32,206 bases of DNA from Burkholderiales bacterium. Its GTDB lineage: Bacteria > Pseudomonadota > Gammaproteobacteria > Burkholderiales > Burkholderiaceae_C. The stretch lies in the NCBI GenBank assembly GCA_947508055.1, contig CANNRR010000024.1:1-32206 (forward strand). Direction: 5' to 3'. The notes below the pieces were generated by a model that saw only the letters and a program-made list of their open reading frames with translations, was not told the DNA's origin and ran no database searches. This document shows positions 9,297 through 17,438 of the stretch, one piece after another. The position numbers and the translations under genes were made by a program. Position 1 is the stretch's first letter, and each line of letters starts with the position of its first letter.

Positions 9297-9974
9297 TTAG
9301 CGCTCGATATAGCAGTTCAACCGCGAGAGAATGACGTCTATCCACGAACGGTCGTAGCTGCCGTCGGCGATCTGTGCAATCAATTGTGCCTCGGCCCCCT
9401 GCTTACGTTGCGTCGCCTCTAATAGTTCGGCTGCACTGTCGTAGGGCACGCACAAAACGCCATCACCATCGCCGATCACGAGATCGCCTGGTTCAATCAC
9501 CATGCCGTCGATAGCAATCGGTACGTTGATTTCGCCAGGGCCATCCTTGTACGGGCCCCTGTGAGTCACCCCTGCCGCGAAGATTGGGAATTCGAAGCCT
9601 CGGAGGATATCTGCATCACGGATCGCTCCGTTGATCACGATCCCCCCCAAGCGTTGTCGCATGGCATCGCCAACCATGATCTCGCCGATGAGCGCATTTG
9701 TTAGGTCTCCTCCACCGTCTACGACGATCACATCGCCCGGCGTTGCCATTTGCAGTGCCTTGTGGACCATCAAGTTGTCTCCCGGGCGTGTCTTTACCGT
9801 CAATGCGGGCCCAGCCATCTGACCCCCGGCGTGCATGGGCCGCAGGCGCGCGCCTGCGGCAGTCATCCGCGCCATGCAGTCACTTACGTTGGCCACTGGA
9901 ACTTCCAGAAACTTTGCAGCCAAAGCCAAGTCTACTGCGCGTCTGCGCTTCAAAATGCGTAATCCATAGTGCAT
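9297..9974 (-). CDS. RraA/HMG-aldolase family protein, copy 2
   Basis: A 225-residue RraA-like protein read leftward. I choose the ATG at 9974 because a TAGGAA ribosome site lies just upstream and MHYGLRILKRRRAVDL begins the conserved part; the open frame continues upstream without homology. Conserved segments are VSDCMARM, GPALTVKTRPGDNLM, GDVIVVDGGGD, NALIGEIM, GIVINGAIRDADIL (the Arg-Asp pair of aldolase-active members) and IEPGDLVIGDGDGVLCVP. It is more like the 4-hydroxy-4-methyl-2-oxoglutarate aldolase/demethylmenaquinone-methyltransferase-like branch than copy 1. It lies downstream of the cyclodeaminase gene with a 169-base gap, and probably shares its transcript. Its substrate is unknown. 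Confidence 0.86.
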   Translation of the reverse strand: MHYGLRILKRRRAVDLALAAKFLEVPVANVSDCMARMTAAGARLRPMHAGGQMAGPALTVKTRPGDNLMVHKALQMATPGDVIVVDGGGDLTNALIGEIMVGDAMRQRLGGIVINGAIRDADILRGFEFPIFAAGVTHRGPYKDGPGEINVPIAIDGMVIEPGDLVIGDGDGVLCVPYDSAAELLEATQRKQGAEAQLIAQIADGSYDRSWIDVILSRLNCYIER

Positions 9975-10143
9975 TGTGATATTCCTATATTTCTCTTTAA
10001 TGTGGAGCCACGAGGCCAGATAGTAGCGGCCCGCAAATTCGGCACTGACCAATTGTGTTTTGCCTCCGCCGCTGGAATTTCTGCCTGAAGCCAGTGTCGA
10101 ATAATGCCTGCAGTGGTAGTCGATTGCAACACCACATGACTCG

Positions 10144-11211
10144 TCACGCTGCCAAACGCAGGCGGCGACCTGCAGAGGAGCCCAGCGCACCACCAAAAAG
10201 GTCTTTTGGATCGGGCAAGCGTGGAACCAGATCGATCTGGCGATGAATCTCAGGATACTCGCGCAGCAGACTGTGCAGCATGCGCAATGCGGAATAGTCC
10301 TCCAGCGCAAAGCCTACAGAGTCGAAGATTGTCACTTCATCGTCCGTCTCTCGCCCGGCTGCTTCGCCGCGCACCACCTTTGCGAACTCTATCGTTGGCA
10401 CGTCCTCGGGCAGCTGCTGTATCTCGCCCTCGATACGCGACTGCGGTTCGTACTCGACGACAATGCGCGCATTTGCAAGAGTAAGAATGTCTGCGTGCAG
10501 TTCAGTCTTGCCGGGACAATCTCCGCCTACGGCGTTGATGTGCACCCCCGGCAGAATCATTGACGGCGTGAGGATAGTGGCGTTCCGCTTGTCAGCCGTC
10601 ACAGTCGTGATGATGTCCGCTCCGAATGCAGCTTCGGCTATAGAGGCACAACACACGATTCTTAGGTCGAACAACTCCGGCAATTCGCGCAAGTTGCGCT
10701 CTAGCTTGGCAGTGGCCAGGGGGTCCACGTCAAAAAGACGCAACTCCTTTATGCCTAACATGCGGTGGAATGCAATAGCTTGAAACTCGCTTTGCGCGCC
10801 GTTACCGATCAGTGACATCGACGAACTTGTCTTGCGTGCCATCCAACGCGCGGCTAGTGCGGACATCGCAGCTGTCCGAAGCGCAGTAGTCAGTGTAAGT
10901 TCAGAGAGCAACAGTGGGTAACCAGTGTCTACGTCCGCCAACACCCCGAAGGCAGTTACAGTGAGTAGGCCAGCGGCCGTGTTCTTTGGGTGACCATTGA
11001 CGTACTTGAACGAGTACAGGCGCCCATCGCTAATGGGCATCAACTCGATCACTCCCTCAGGAGAGTGATGAGCGGTGCGTGGCATCTTGTCAAACTCGCC
11101 CCAGCGGCGATAGTCGTCCTCTATTGCTTCGGCGAGGTGTTCAATGAACGCCCCGACACCAATCTTGTTGACGATTCTTTTGATTTCGCTCATGCCGATA
11201 TAGTCAACCAT
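10144..11211 (-). CDS. Ornithine cyclodeaminase family protein
   Basis: A 355-residue NAD-dependent protein of the ornithine cyclodeaminase/mu-crystallin family. The classical reaction converts L-ornithine to L-proline and ammonia. The substrate lysine region FKYVNGHPKN (Lys69), the Rossmann motif GNGAQSEFQ (residues 136-144) and NAVGGDCPGKTEL with catalytic Asp231 are all present. These make it closer to true cyclodeaminase than to the ketimine reductase or alanine dehydrogenase branches. It faces leftward and diverges from the Bug gene at 11895. A 7-bp inverted repeat lies 20 bases upstream of its start and may be an operator. Together with the deacylase at 8125 it suggests handling of a diamino acid, but other family members act on other substrates, so the exact product is uncertain. 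Confidence 0.88.
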   Translation of the reverse strand: MVDYIGMSEIKRIVNKIGVGAFIEHLAEAIEDDYRRWGEFDKMPRTAHHSPEGVIELMPISDGRLYSFKYVNGHPKNTAAGLLTVTAFGVLADVDTGYPLLLSELTLTTALRTAAMSALAARWMARKTSSSMSLIGNGAQSEFQAIAFHRMLGIKELRLFDVDPLATAKLERNLRELPELFDLRIVCCASIAEAAFGADIITTVTADKRNATILTPSMILPGVHINAVGGDCPGKTELHADILTLANARIVVEYEPQSRIEGEIQQLPEDVPTIEFAKVVRGEAAGRETDDEVTIFDSVGFALEDYSALRMLHSLLREYPEIHRQIDLVPRLPDPKDLFGGALGSSAGRRLRLAA

Positions 11212-11230
11212 GCTCAGTCCGTAAAGCTGA

Positions 11231-11248
11231 CGCGGCAGGATTGCCGCG
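11231..11248. promoter_or_regulatory. Short perfect inverted repeat upstream of the cyclodeaminase gene
   Basis: CGCGGCA, a GGAT spacer, and TGCCGCG form a perfect 7-base hairpin or operator-like dyad. It sits 20 bases before the leftward start codon at 11211, in the leader or promoter of the gene. It could be a regulator site or a 5' leader hairpin; no T-run follows, so it is not a terminator. Confidence 0.4.
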
Positions 11249-11495
11249 CTCTCATTAAGGCATGATCGTAGAGAACAGTCGGGTCAACAACAAGGTCACA
11301 CAATGGCCAATTTGTCGCACTTTTTGACCCATGCGCCACCCCCCCCGTGCCAGATTGACCTGATACACCTGCCCCTGGTGGTTTAGCGAGCAACGAAGTA
11401 GGTATGAAGATCAACAATCAACCCAAGGCACAGATACATGCAGCCGGAGATTTTGTCGATACAGCCGCATCGCGAACCGATCGGGGATTGAGCAG

Positions 11496-11640
11496 ACAGC
11501 CTCAGCGCTGTCTATTGCGAGCACTGAAATCGAAATTTCTGGGTTCGTCAAACGAAGCTTACCGATCAGCGGTAATGCCGCATCAAGCATCACTGATGAG
11601 ATTGCGCCGATCGTCAAAGTCCCCTCCTTTCCGCAGGCAG
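11496..11640 (-). pseudogene. 145-bp detached copy of an internal lysR segment
   Basis: This segment matches 18424-18568, inside the LysR gene at 17946-18833, without gaps and with only about four differences in 145 bases by my alignment. On the minus strand it encodes TIGAISSVMLDAALPLIGK and on to SVLAIDSAEAV, which is the start of the LysR effector-binding domain. The similarity stops abruptly at both ends (GCAGGCAG then GAGTTG at one side; a short unrelated tail at the other). There is no helix-turn-helix part and no full frame, so it cannot make a regulator. It is a scar of a recent duplication or recombination event. It lies in the divergent control region between the cyclodeaminase and Bug genes. 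Confidence 0.9.
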
Positions 11641-11792
11641 GAGTTGACTATTGGACGACATCTGCGACTGGAGGCATGCAGGAGACCCAAGTTCGATTGG
11701 AGTCAAACTTTGACGTGACGAAAATTTGCTGCTGTGTTGAAACTGCAATTTGACGCGGTGGACGACAGATTCGTCAGCAGCCGCGGACATTT

Positions 11793-11811
11793 CCATAGGA
11801 AACCCCTATGG
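11793..11811. promoter_or_regulatory. Inverted repeat (CCATAGG/CCTATGG) upstream of the Bug gene
   Basis: CCATAGG and CCTATGG are perfect inverted 7-mers separated by five bases, 83 bases before the ATG of the Bug receptor gene. The spacing of half-site centres (about 12 bases) suits a dimeric regulator such as the nearby LysR or Lrp-type protein. No experiment or database match supports a particular factor. Confidence 0.38.
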
Positions 11812-11894
11812 TGACGATCCGATCTTCGTATTTTGAGTAACTCGGGGGAAATGAGACATTCACGTCGGCGCAACTAATTCGATGTGAAAGCAAC

Positions 11895-12860
11895 ATGGTA
11901 AACGCAGCTAGATTGTTTGTGGCAGTACTCCTTTGCTGTGCCGGTACTGCCGCTGTGGGCTCTGAGTGGCCCGAGCGCCCAATCAAGCTGATCGTATCGT
12001 TTCCGGCAGGCGGGTCGGCCGATTCGGTAGCGCGGCCATTGGCGCAAAAGCTCTCAGACATCCTGGGTCAGCCGGTAGTGATCTTCAACAAGCCTGGGGG
12101 CAACGGCACGATCGGGCTAGGTGATGTCGCCAAAGCTGCGCCTGACGGGTATACGTTGACACTCAATCCGTCGAGCTTTTCCATCCACCCCCACGTACAT
12201 GAAAAGCTCCCATACGACAGCGACAAGGACTTCACGCCGATCGCTTTGGTGGCCAAGAGCCCACTGGTGCTGCTCGTAAACAAGGATCTTCCAGTGTCGA
12301 ATCTGCAAGAGTTTGTCAACCTTGCTCGCACGCAGTCAAAGAAGGTGACCTTTGCCACAACCGGAACAGGCGCGGCTGCGCACCTGGCCGCGCTGATGTT
12401 CAACAAAACCACAGCAACCGACATCTTGATGGTCCCGTACAAGGGCAATGCCGATGCGCTGAACGACCTTGTCGGCGGGCACGTCAGCGCCCTGTTCGAT
12501 CCAATACAAACCGCGCTGCCGCAGATTCGTTCCGGCCGACTGCGGGCGCTCATGGTGGCCAGCGAAGTGCGCTTGCCCGAGGTGTCGGAGATTCCGACTG
12601 CGGAGGAATCGGGACTTGGCAGTTTTCGCTTCTACAGTTGGTATGTCGTGCTCGGTCCCGCCAACTTGCCGCCCAACGTACGAAGTCGGTTGGTCGGCGC
12701 CATTCAGCAAGCGAATCAGGATGCCGTGCTGCAGGCACGATACGTCGCCATGGGACTGGAGCCAAAAGTGCTGACTGGCGATTCCCTTACCGCTTTTCTG
12801 CGCGCCGAGTCCGATCTCTACCGAGGCATCGTCCGGGAAGCCCGCATACCCAAGCAATGA
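11895..12860 (+). CDS. Bug/TctC-family tripartite tricarboxylate transporter receptor
   Basis: A 321-residue periplasmic binding protein of the Bug family, abundant in beta-proteobacteria. It has a signal peptide (residues 5-22, cut near VGSEWP), then WPERPIKLIVSFPAGGSADSVAR, the hallmark start of the mature protein. It continues with the family motifs NKPGGNGTIG, AAPDGYTL, the VPYKGNADALNDLVGGHV region and FYSWYVVLGPANLPP. Members bind small carboxylates such as tricarboxylates, nicotinate or dicarboxylic amino acids through two waters. No tctA/tctB membrane genes are nearby, so it must borrow a permease from elsewhere or act as a sensor receptor. It is followed by aminotransferase copy 3 after 165 bases. 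Confidence 0.92.
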   Translation: MVNAARLFVAVLLCCAGTAAVGSEWPERPIKLIVSFPAGGSADSVARPLAQKLSDILGQPVVIFNKPGGNGTIGLGDVAKAAPDGYTLTLNPSSFSIHPHVHEKLPYDSDKDFTPIALVAKSPLVLLVNKDLPVSNLQEFVNLARTQSKKVTFATTGTGAAAHLAALMFNKTTATDILMVPYKGNADALNDLVGGHVSALFDPIQTALPQIRSGRLRALMVASEVRLPEVSEIPTAEESGLGSFRFYSWYVVLGPANLPPNVRSRLVGAIQQANQDAVLQARYVAMGLEPKVLTGDSLTAFLRAESDLYRGIVREARIPKQ

Positions 12861-13025
12861 AATGCAACTAGACAAGAACATCACTGAATTGGAAGTCAAG
12901 GCCATCGCGCTGGGAATCTGGGCGGCAGAAACAAGGGTTGTCACCAACAGCAATCCTTCCTGAAAAATTCCCTTTCACCCCACAGCCTATAGAAAACCAT
13001 TTCTCACTACTGCACTGGAGATCAC

Positions 13026-14231
13026 TTGAGAAGCTTGCTCGCCGACCGCCTGAAAACCGTCAAACCTTCGCCCAGCATGGCTGCCAAGATACGAGTAGAT
13101 AGTCTGCGCGCAGCCGGAAAGAAGATCATAGACTTCACCATTGGAGAGCCAGATTTCCCGACAGCGGCGCATATCGTTCAGGGCGGGGTCGAGGCCATAA
13201 TGCGCGGGCAGAACAAGTACACATCCTCAAACGGAATACCTGCCCTGCGGCAGGCGATAGCGGGAAAGCTTGAACGCGAGAATCAGCTATCGTTCAAAGC
13301 CGAGGACATCGTCGTTTGTGCAGGCGCCAAGCACGTCATATTCAATGCCTTCGCGGCAACCTTGAATGAAGGCGACGAAGTCGTCATCCCCGCCCCCTAC
13401 TGGGTTTCCTACCCAGACATGGTCGCCATCAACGGTGGCGTTCCCGTCATCGCAACAGGCAACTCACAAAACGCGCTGAAACTCTCGCCTGCGACGCTCG
13501 AGGCTGCGATTAGTGAAAAGACACGGTGGGTGGTACTCAACACGCCAAACAATCCGTCTGGCGCGGTGTACAACCGGCAGGAAATGGAGGCGCTTTGCGC
13601 AGTACTGCTCAGACATCCGGATGTTTGGCTTTTGACTGATGAGATCTACGAGCATTTTGTCTACGGGGCTGCGAAGCATGTTTCACCCCTGAACGTGGCG
13701 CCAACTCTGGCGTCGCGAACACTCATCGTTAATGGCGTCTCCAAAGCCTACGCCATGACCGGATGGCGAATCGGGTATGGCGCAGGACCAGCGCCGCTAA
13801 TCAAAGCCATTTCAACGCTGATTTCGCAGAGCACATCTTGCTGTTCTGCCGCTGGACAAGTCGCTGCAGTTGTCGCACTCAACGGGCCACAAGACTGCGT
13901 TAAGGAAGCTGCAGACCTCTTTTTCGGTCGCAGGGACCGAATGGTCCAGATACTTCAATCCATTCCTGGAATCGAGTGCGGAGTGCCCGACGGCGCCTTC
14001 TATGTGTTCCCCTGCGTTGACGGTTTGATGGGCAAAACAACGCCGCAGGGCAAAGTGCTCTCGTCCGACATCGATGTCATGATGTACTTTCTCGAAGCGG
14101 CCAATGTGGCCACAATTGATGGCACCTCCTACGGCCTGTCACCGTATCTGCGTATGTCGTTTGCAACCTCCATTGAACAGATCGAGGAGGGCTGCCGGGC
14201 CATCCATGACGCAGTTCGTGCACTGGCTTAA
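13026..14231 (+). CDS. Class I PLP-dependent aminotransferase (aspartate-aminotransferase-like), copy 3
   Basis: A 401-residue aminotransferase equal in length to the gene at 769 and clearly its closest relative here. They share AATLN-GDEV-IPAPYWVSYP, NGVSKAYAMTGWRIGYG and GLSPYLR, and Lys240 binds PLP in both. Other motifs are TIGEPDFPT, NTPNNPSGA and TDEIYEH. The start is a TTG at 13026 with a good GGAG ribosome site a few bases upstream; MRSLLADRLKTVKPSPSMAA aligns with family N-termini, whereas the first internal ATG would remove a conserved part. It leads directly into the second ABC importer (47-base gap), so it probably transaminates the imported amino acid. Base composition is visibly more GC-rich than that of copy 1, so the two copies have separate histories. 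Confidence 0.93.
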   Translation: MRSLLADRLKTVKPSPSMAAKIRVDSLRAAGKKIIDFTIGEPDFPTAAHIVQGGVEAIMRGQNKYTSSNGIPALRQAIAGKLERENQLSFKAEDIVVCAGAKHVIFNAFAATLNEGDEVVIPAPYWVSYPDMVAINGGVPVIATGNSQNALKLSPATLEAAISEKTRWVVLNTPNNPSGAVYNRQEMEALCAVLLRHPDVWLLTDEIYEHFVYGAAKHVSPLNVAPTLASRTLIVNGVSKAYAMTGWRIGYGAGPAPLIKAISTLISQSTSCCSAAGQVAAVVALNGPQDCVKEAADLFFGRRDRMVQILQSIPGIECGVPDGAFYVFPCVDGLMGKTTPQGKVLSSDIDVMMYFLEAANVATIDGTSYGLSPYLRMSFATSIEQIEEGCRAIHDAVRALA

Positions 14232-14277
14232 GTCCCGCCCATCCATCCTTCAAACCTGCTTTTCATAAGGAAAAATC

Positions 14278-15096
14278 ATGCTCAAAACTGTATCCTCCCT
14301 CGTCGCTGGCGCCTGTTTGGCACTTATTGCGATTTCGGCATCCGCCGATCAACTGGCAGACATCAAATCAAAGAACCTCCTCGTCTGCGGTACTTTGGGG
14401 ACTGCAGAACCCTTCAGCGCTCCCGACCCGAAAACACGAGAGATTCAGGGCTACGACGTCGATTTCTGCAAAGTCATGGCCAAATCGCTCGGTGTAAAAC
14501 TGGAAGTAAAGATGATCTCTGTAGCCGCGCGCATCCCGGAACTGCAGCAGGGTCGCGTTGACTTGGTTATCGCCAACTTGGGTTGGACAGCAGAGCGGGC
14601 CGAGCAGATTGCCTTCAGTCACCAGTACTTTGCCAGTGAGCAAAAGATCGCCGCCAGAAAAGACAGTGGACTCACCACCTTAAAAGATTTCGTCGGCAAA
14701 CGTGTGAGTGCTACCAAGGGCTCAACTTCGGAAATTGCGGTTCGCAAGTCGATTCCCAATGCCACAACCGTAACGTACCAAGATCCCGTCAGCGCCTTGC
14801 TGGCGATGCAGCAGGGTAAGGCAGATGGCTTTGCCGCCTCTGAATTGGGGCTGGTAAAGTGGAGGGAGCAGTCTGAAGCCACTACTCCGATTGTCATCGT
14901 GGAACCTTCCCTCATTTTGGAACCCTGGGGCATTGGCATGCGCAAAGAAGAGGCAAGCCTGATCAAGCACGTAAACAGTACCCTGGAGTCGATCGATAAG
15001 TCAGGCGAAGCGCTGCAGATCTTCAACAAGTGGATGGGCCTCAATACCCTCTACAAAATGCAGCGTGGTTTCAAAATTGAGCAGATCAAAGGCTAA
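14278..15096 (+). CDS. Polar amino acid ABC transporter substrate-binding protein (SBP family 3)
   Basis: A 272-residue periplasmic binding protein. The signal peptide covers residues 1-23 and is cut after SASA (mature start near DQLADIKSK). The family signature GYDVDFCKVMAKSLG and the ligand-contacting loop ANLGWTAERAEQIAFS are visible; the arginine there normally holds the amino acid carboxylate. Further on are KGSTSE and DGFAASE. It is only distantly related to GltI at 3385, so the two importers probably recognise different ligands. AAGGA precedes ATG 14278. Permease and ATPase genes follow closely on the same strand. Confidence 0.93.
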   Translation: MLKTVSSLVAGACLALIAISASADQLADIKSKNLLVCGTLGTAEPFSAPDPKTREIQGYDVDFCKVMAKSLGVKLEVKMISVAARIPELQQGRVDLVIANLGWTAERAEQIAFSHQYFASEQKIAARKDSGLTTLKDFVGKRVSATKGSTSEIAVRKSIPNATTVTYQDPVSALLAMQQGKADGFAASELGLVKWREQSEATTPIVIVEPSLILEPWGIGMRKEEASLIKHVNSTLESIDKSGEALQIFNKWMGLNTLYKMQRGFKIEQIKG

Positions 15097-15127
15097 CTAA
15101 GCTTGCCCTGTATCGGGTGGCCACGCC

Positions 15128-15826
15128 ATGAGTGTCAAGCTGGACTTTTCGGTTCTGCTGCGCGATGAATATCCGCGCATGATCCTCAATGGCCTGGCCA
15201 CCATGTTTGAACTAACTGCACTGGCATGGTTGCTTGCAGTCGTTGTTGGCACAGTTCTGGCCATGATCCGGATGAGCAATAGTCGCATCGCTCAGACGTT
15301 TGTAGCCACCTATGTCGAAGTTCATCAAAACGTACCCATGCTGGTGCAAATTTTCATCTGGTATTTCGGGATACCGGCGTTGCTACCGAAGGACGTGCAG
15401 CATTGGTTCAACACGCACAACAGCGAGTTTCTGTTCGCCTTCATTGCGGTTGGACTGTGCGCGGCGGCCTACATTTCGGAGAGTTTGCGAGGTGGTATTC
15501 GATCGATACCGAAATCGCAAGTGGAGGCGTCTCGTGCGCTTGGCTTAAGCTTCCTACAGTCATCGAGACTTGTCGTGTTGCCGCAAGCCATCCGAATTGC
15601 TCTCCCTACTCTGATCAGCCACACGGTACTTCTCTTTAAGAACACCAGCTTGGCCATGACGATCGGTGTAGCGGAACTGACTTACGCGACCCGAGAAATC
15701 GAGAGTCAGTCGTTCCAGACTGTCGAGGTATACCTGTTCTCAACCATGGCTTACCTTATGGTGTCGCTGCTAATCATGGGAGCAGGGACCATGCTCGAAG
15801 ACCGCTATCGAATCAAGGCGAGGTGA
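15128..15826 (+). CDS. Polar amino acid ABC transporter permease 1 (HisM/GltJ type)
   Basis: A 232-residue inner-membrane protein with about five hydrophobic segments. The EAA loop for ATPase docking is visible as KSQVEASRALGLSFLQSSRL, followed by VLPQAIRIALPTL. VEVHQNVPMLVQIFIWYFG corresponds to the conserved second-helix motif of GltJ-like permeases, and FKNTSLAMTIGVAELTY is the usual C-terminal helix. A GGGTGG stretch lies before ATG 15128. It ends three bases before the next permease starts, so the two are translated together and should form a heterodimer. Confidence 0.92.
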   Translation: MSVKLDFSVLLRDEYPRMILNGLATMFELTALAWLLAVVVGTVLAMIRMSNSRIAQTFVATYVEVHQNVPMLVQIFIWYFGIPALLPKDVQHWFNTHNSEFLFAFIAVGLCAAAYISESLRGGIRSIPKSQVEASRALGLSFLQSSRLVVLPQAIRIALPTLISHTVLLFKNTSLAMTIGVAELTYATREIESQSFQTVEVYLFSTMAYLMVSLLIMGAGTMLEDRYRIKAR

Positions 15827-15829
15827 AAA

Positions 15830-16582
15830 GTGGGTGACGTATTCACCATCCTTAGCGATAACTGGATGCTGCTTCTCATCGGCCAGTATCCCACCGGTCC
15901 ACTCGGTGGCCTGGCGATCACCGTTTTATTGTCGCTGTTGGGGTTGTTGCTAGCATTTCCCCTAAGCGTGTGCATTGCGGTTGCCCGCATAAGTCCGTTT
16001 GCCTGGTTGCGGCGTTCGGCTATGGCCCTGATTTACGTGGTTCGCGGTGTGCCGCTGGTCATGTTTATATTTTGGGTTTACTTCTTCGTACCGCTGCTAA
16101 TCGGGCGCACTGTCGGCGGCTTCACGACCATGGTAGTGACTCTCGTCATCTACCAAGCCGCTTATCTCGCGGAGATCGTGCGCGCCGGTCTTGAGGGATT
16201 GCCGCAAGGGCAAGAGGAAGCAGCACGAGCCGTGGGTCTGAGTTACATGCAAGCAATGACAAAAGTGCTCTTGCCGCAGGCGCTTTACAACATGGTGCCT
16301 GCCATGATCAGTCAGTTCGTCTCCACCATCAAGGAGACATCGCTGGGGTACGTCATCAGCGTTAATGAACTGACTTTTGCAGCGAACCAGATCAATAGCA
16401 CCCTGTTAATCAAGCCGTTTCAGGTGTACTTCATTCTGGCAGCGATCTACTTTGCGCTTTGCTTCTCGCTCACACAGTTCGCGCGCCACATGGAAGGTCG
16501 CATCGCAGCAAAAAGGGCCGGCACCGCAAAGTCAAAAGCAGCGTCAGCCCATACCAACGCCAAGGTACTTCCGGCGGCTTAA
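15830..16582 (+). CDS. Polar amino acid ABC transporter permease 2
   Basis: A 250-residue inner-membrane permease starting at GTG 15830, with AGGTGAA upstream and only three bases after the previous stop. Conserved stretches are [47 protein letters not shown] (the EAA loop) and [21 protein letters not shown]. The last about 25 residues form a polar Ala/Lys-rich cytoplasmic tail that is longer than in GltK. The ATPase gene starts 22 bases downstream. Confidence 0.91.
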   Translation: MGDVFTILSDNWMLLLIGQYPTGPLGGLAITVLLSLLGLLLAFPLSVCIAVARISPFAWLRRSAMALIYVVRGVPLVMFIFWVYFFVPLLIGRTVGGFTTMVVTLVIYQAAYLAEIVRAGLEGLPQGQEEAARAVGLSYMQAMTKVLLPQALYNMVPAMISQFVSTIKETSLGYVISVNELTFAANQINSTLLIKPFQVYFILAAIYFALCFSLTQFARHMEGRIAAKRAGTAKSKAASAHTNAKVLPAA

Positions 16583-16604
16583 CTCTGACTCGCGCACCAC
16601 TCAT

Positions 16605-17360
16605 ATGACCAGCAACCGAACCAATACCCCGATGATCAACTTCAAGGGTGTCAACAAGTGGTACGGCGACTACCACGCACTCAACAACATCGACGCCGAA
16701 GTTACTAAGGGTGAGGTGGTCGTCGTCTGCGGGCCATCGGGTTCGGGTAAGTCGACACTTTTGAGGACAGTGAATAGGCTGGAACCTATTCAAAAGGGGA
16801 CGATTGAGTTTGACGGTCAGAACGTGCATTCCCCCTCTCTTGACCTAAATAAGTTTCGTAGCCACATAGGTTTCGTCTTCCAGAGCTTTAACCTGTTTCC
16901 TCACTTGTCAGTGGCGGACAACATCATGCTTGCGCCAGTCAATGTGCTTAAGAGGAAGCGATCGGACGCAAGGACTCGCGCGCTGGAACTGCTGGATCGA
17001 GTCGGTCTCGCGGAGAAAATTGACGCTTACCCAGGACAACTGTCGGGTGGTCAGCAACAACGGGTGGCAATCGCACGAGCCTTGGCGATGGATCCGCCCG
17101 TCATGATGTTCGATGAACCTACGAGTTCGCTTGACCCCGAAATGGTTGGCGAAGTTCTTCAGGTTATGAAGAGCCTGGCACGAGACGGAATGACGATGAT
17201 GTGTGTCAGTCACGAAATGAACTTCGCGCGTGAGGTGGCCGATCAGGTCTGGTTCATGGACCAGGGGCGCTTGGTTGAGTCCGACACTCCCGAAGAGTTT
17301 TTCTCGCATCCCAAGAGCGACCGAGCTCGCGCCTTCTTGTCTGACCTTCGCTCACACTGA
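16605..17360 (+). CDS. Polar amino acid ABC transporter ATPase
   Basis: A 251-residue ATPase for the second importer. I start it at ATG 16605; the same frame is open back to 16452 inside the permease gene, but that extension has no family similarity. An internal ATG at 16632 ([17 protein letters not shown]) is the other possible start and fits the family edge exactly. Walker A is GPSGSGKST, the Q-loop is [10 protein letters not shown], the signature is LSGGQQQR, Walker B is MMFDEPTS and the switch histidine is in CVSHEMN. It is strikingly similar to GltL at 5890 in every motif. It ends the second transport set and is followed by an Lrp-type regulator. Confidence 0.94.
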   Translation: MTSNRTNTPMINFKGVNKWYGDYHALNNIDAEVTKGEVVVVCGPSGSGKSTLLRTVNRLEPIQKGTIEFDGQNVHSPSLDLNKFRSHIGFVFQSFNLFPHLSVADNIMLAPVNVLKRKRSDARTRALELLDRVGLAEKIDAYPGQLSGGQQQRVAIARALAMDPPVMMFDEPTSSLDPEMVGEVLQVMKSLARDGMTMMCVSHEMNFAREVADQVWFMDQGRLVESDTPEEFFSHPKSDRARAFLSDLRSH

Positions 17361-17438
17361 GAAATGACTGGATGCTCCGGACAGGTCGTGGTCAAGTCTC
17401 TCACTTGCCCATGTTGACTGCTCATTTGCCAACACCTT

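Noticed and set aside
11404..11718. 104-codon plus-strand frame over the lysR scar
   Set aside because: It is antisense to the duplicated lysR segment; the same antisense frame occurs at 18383 over the true gene.
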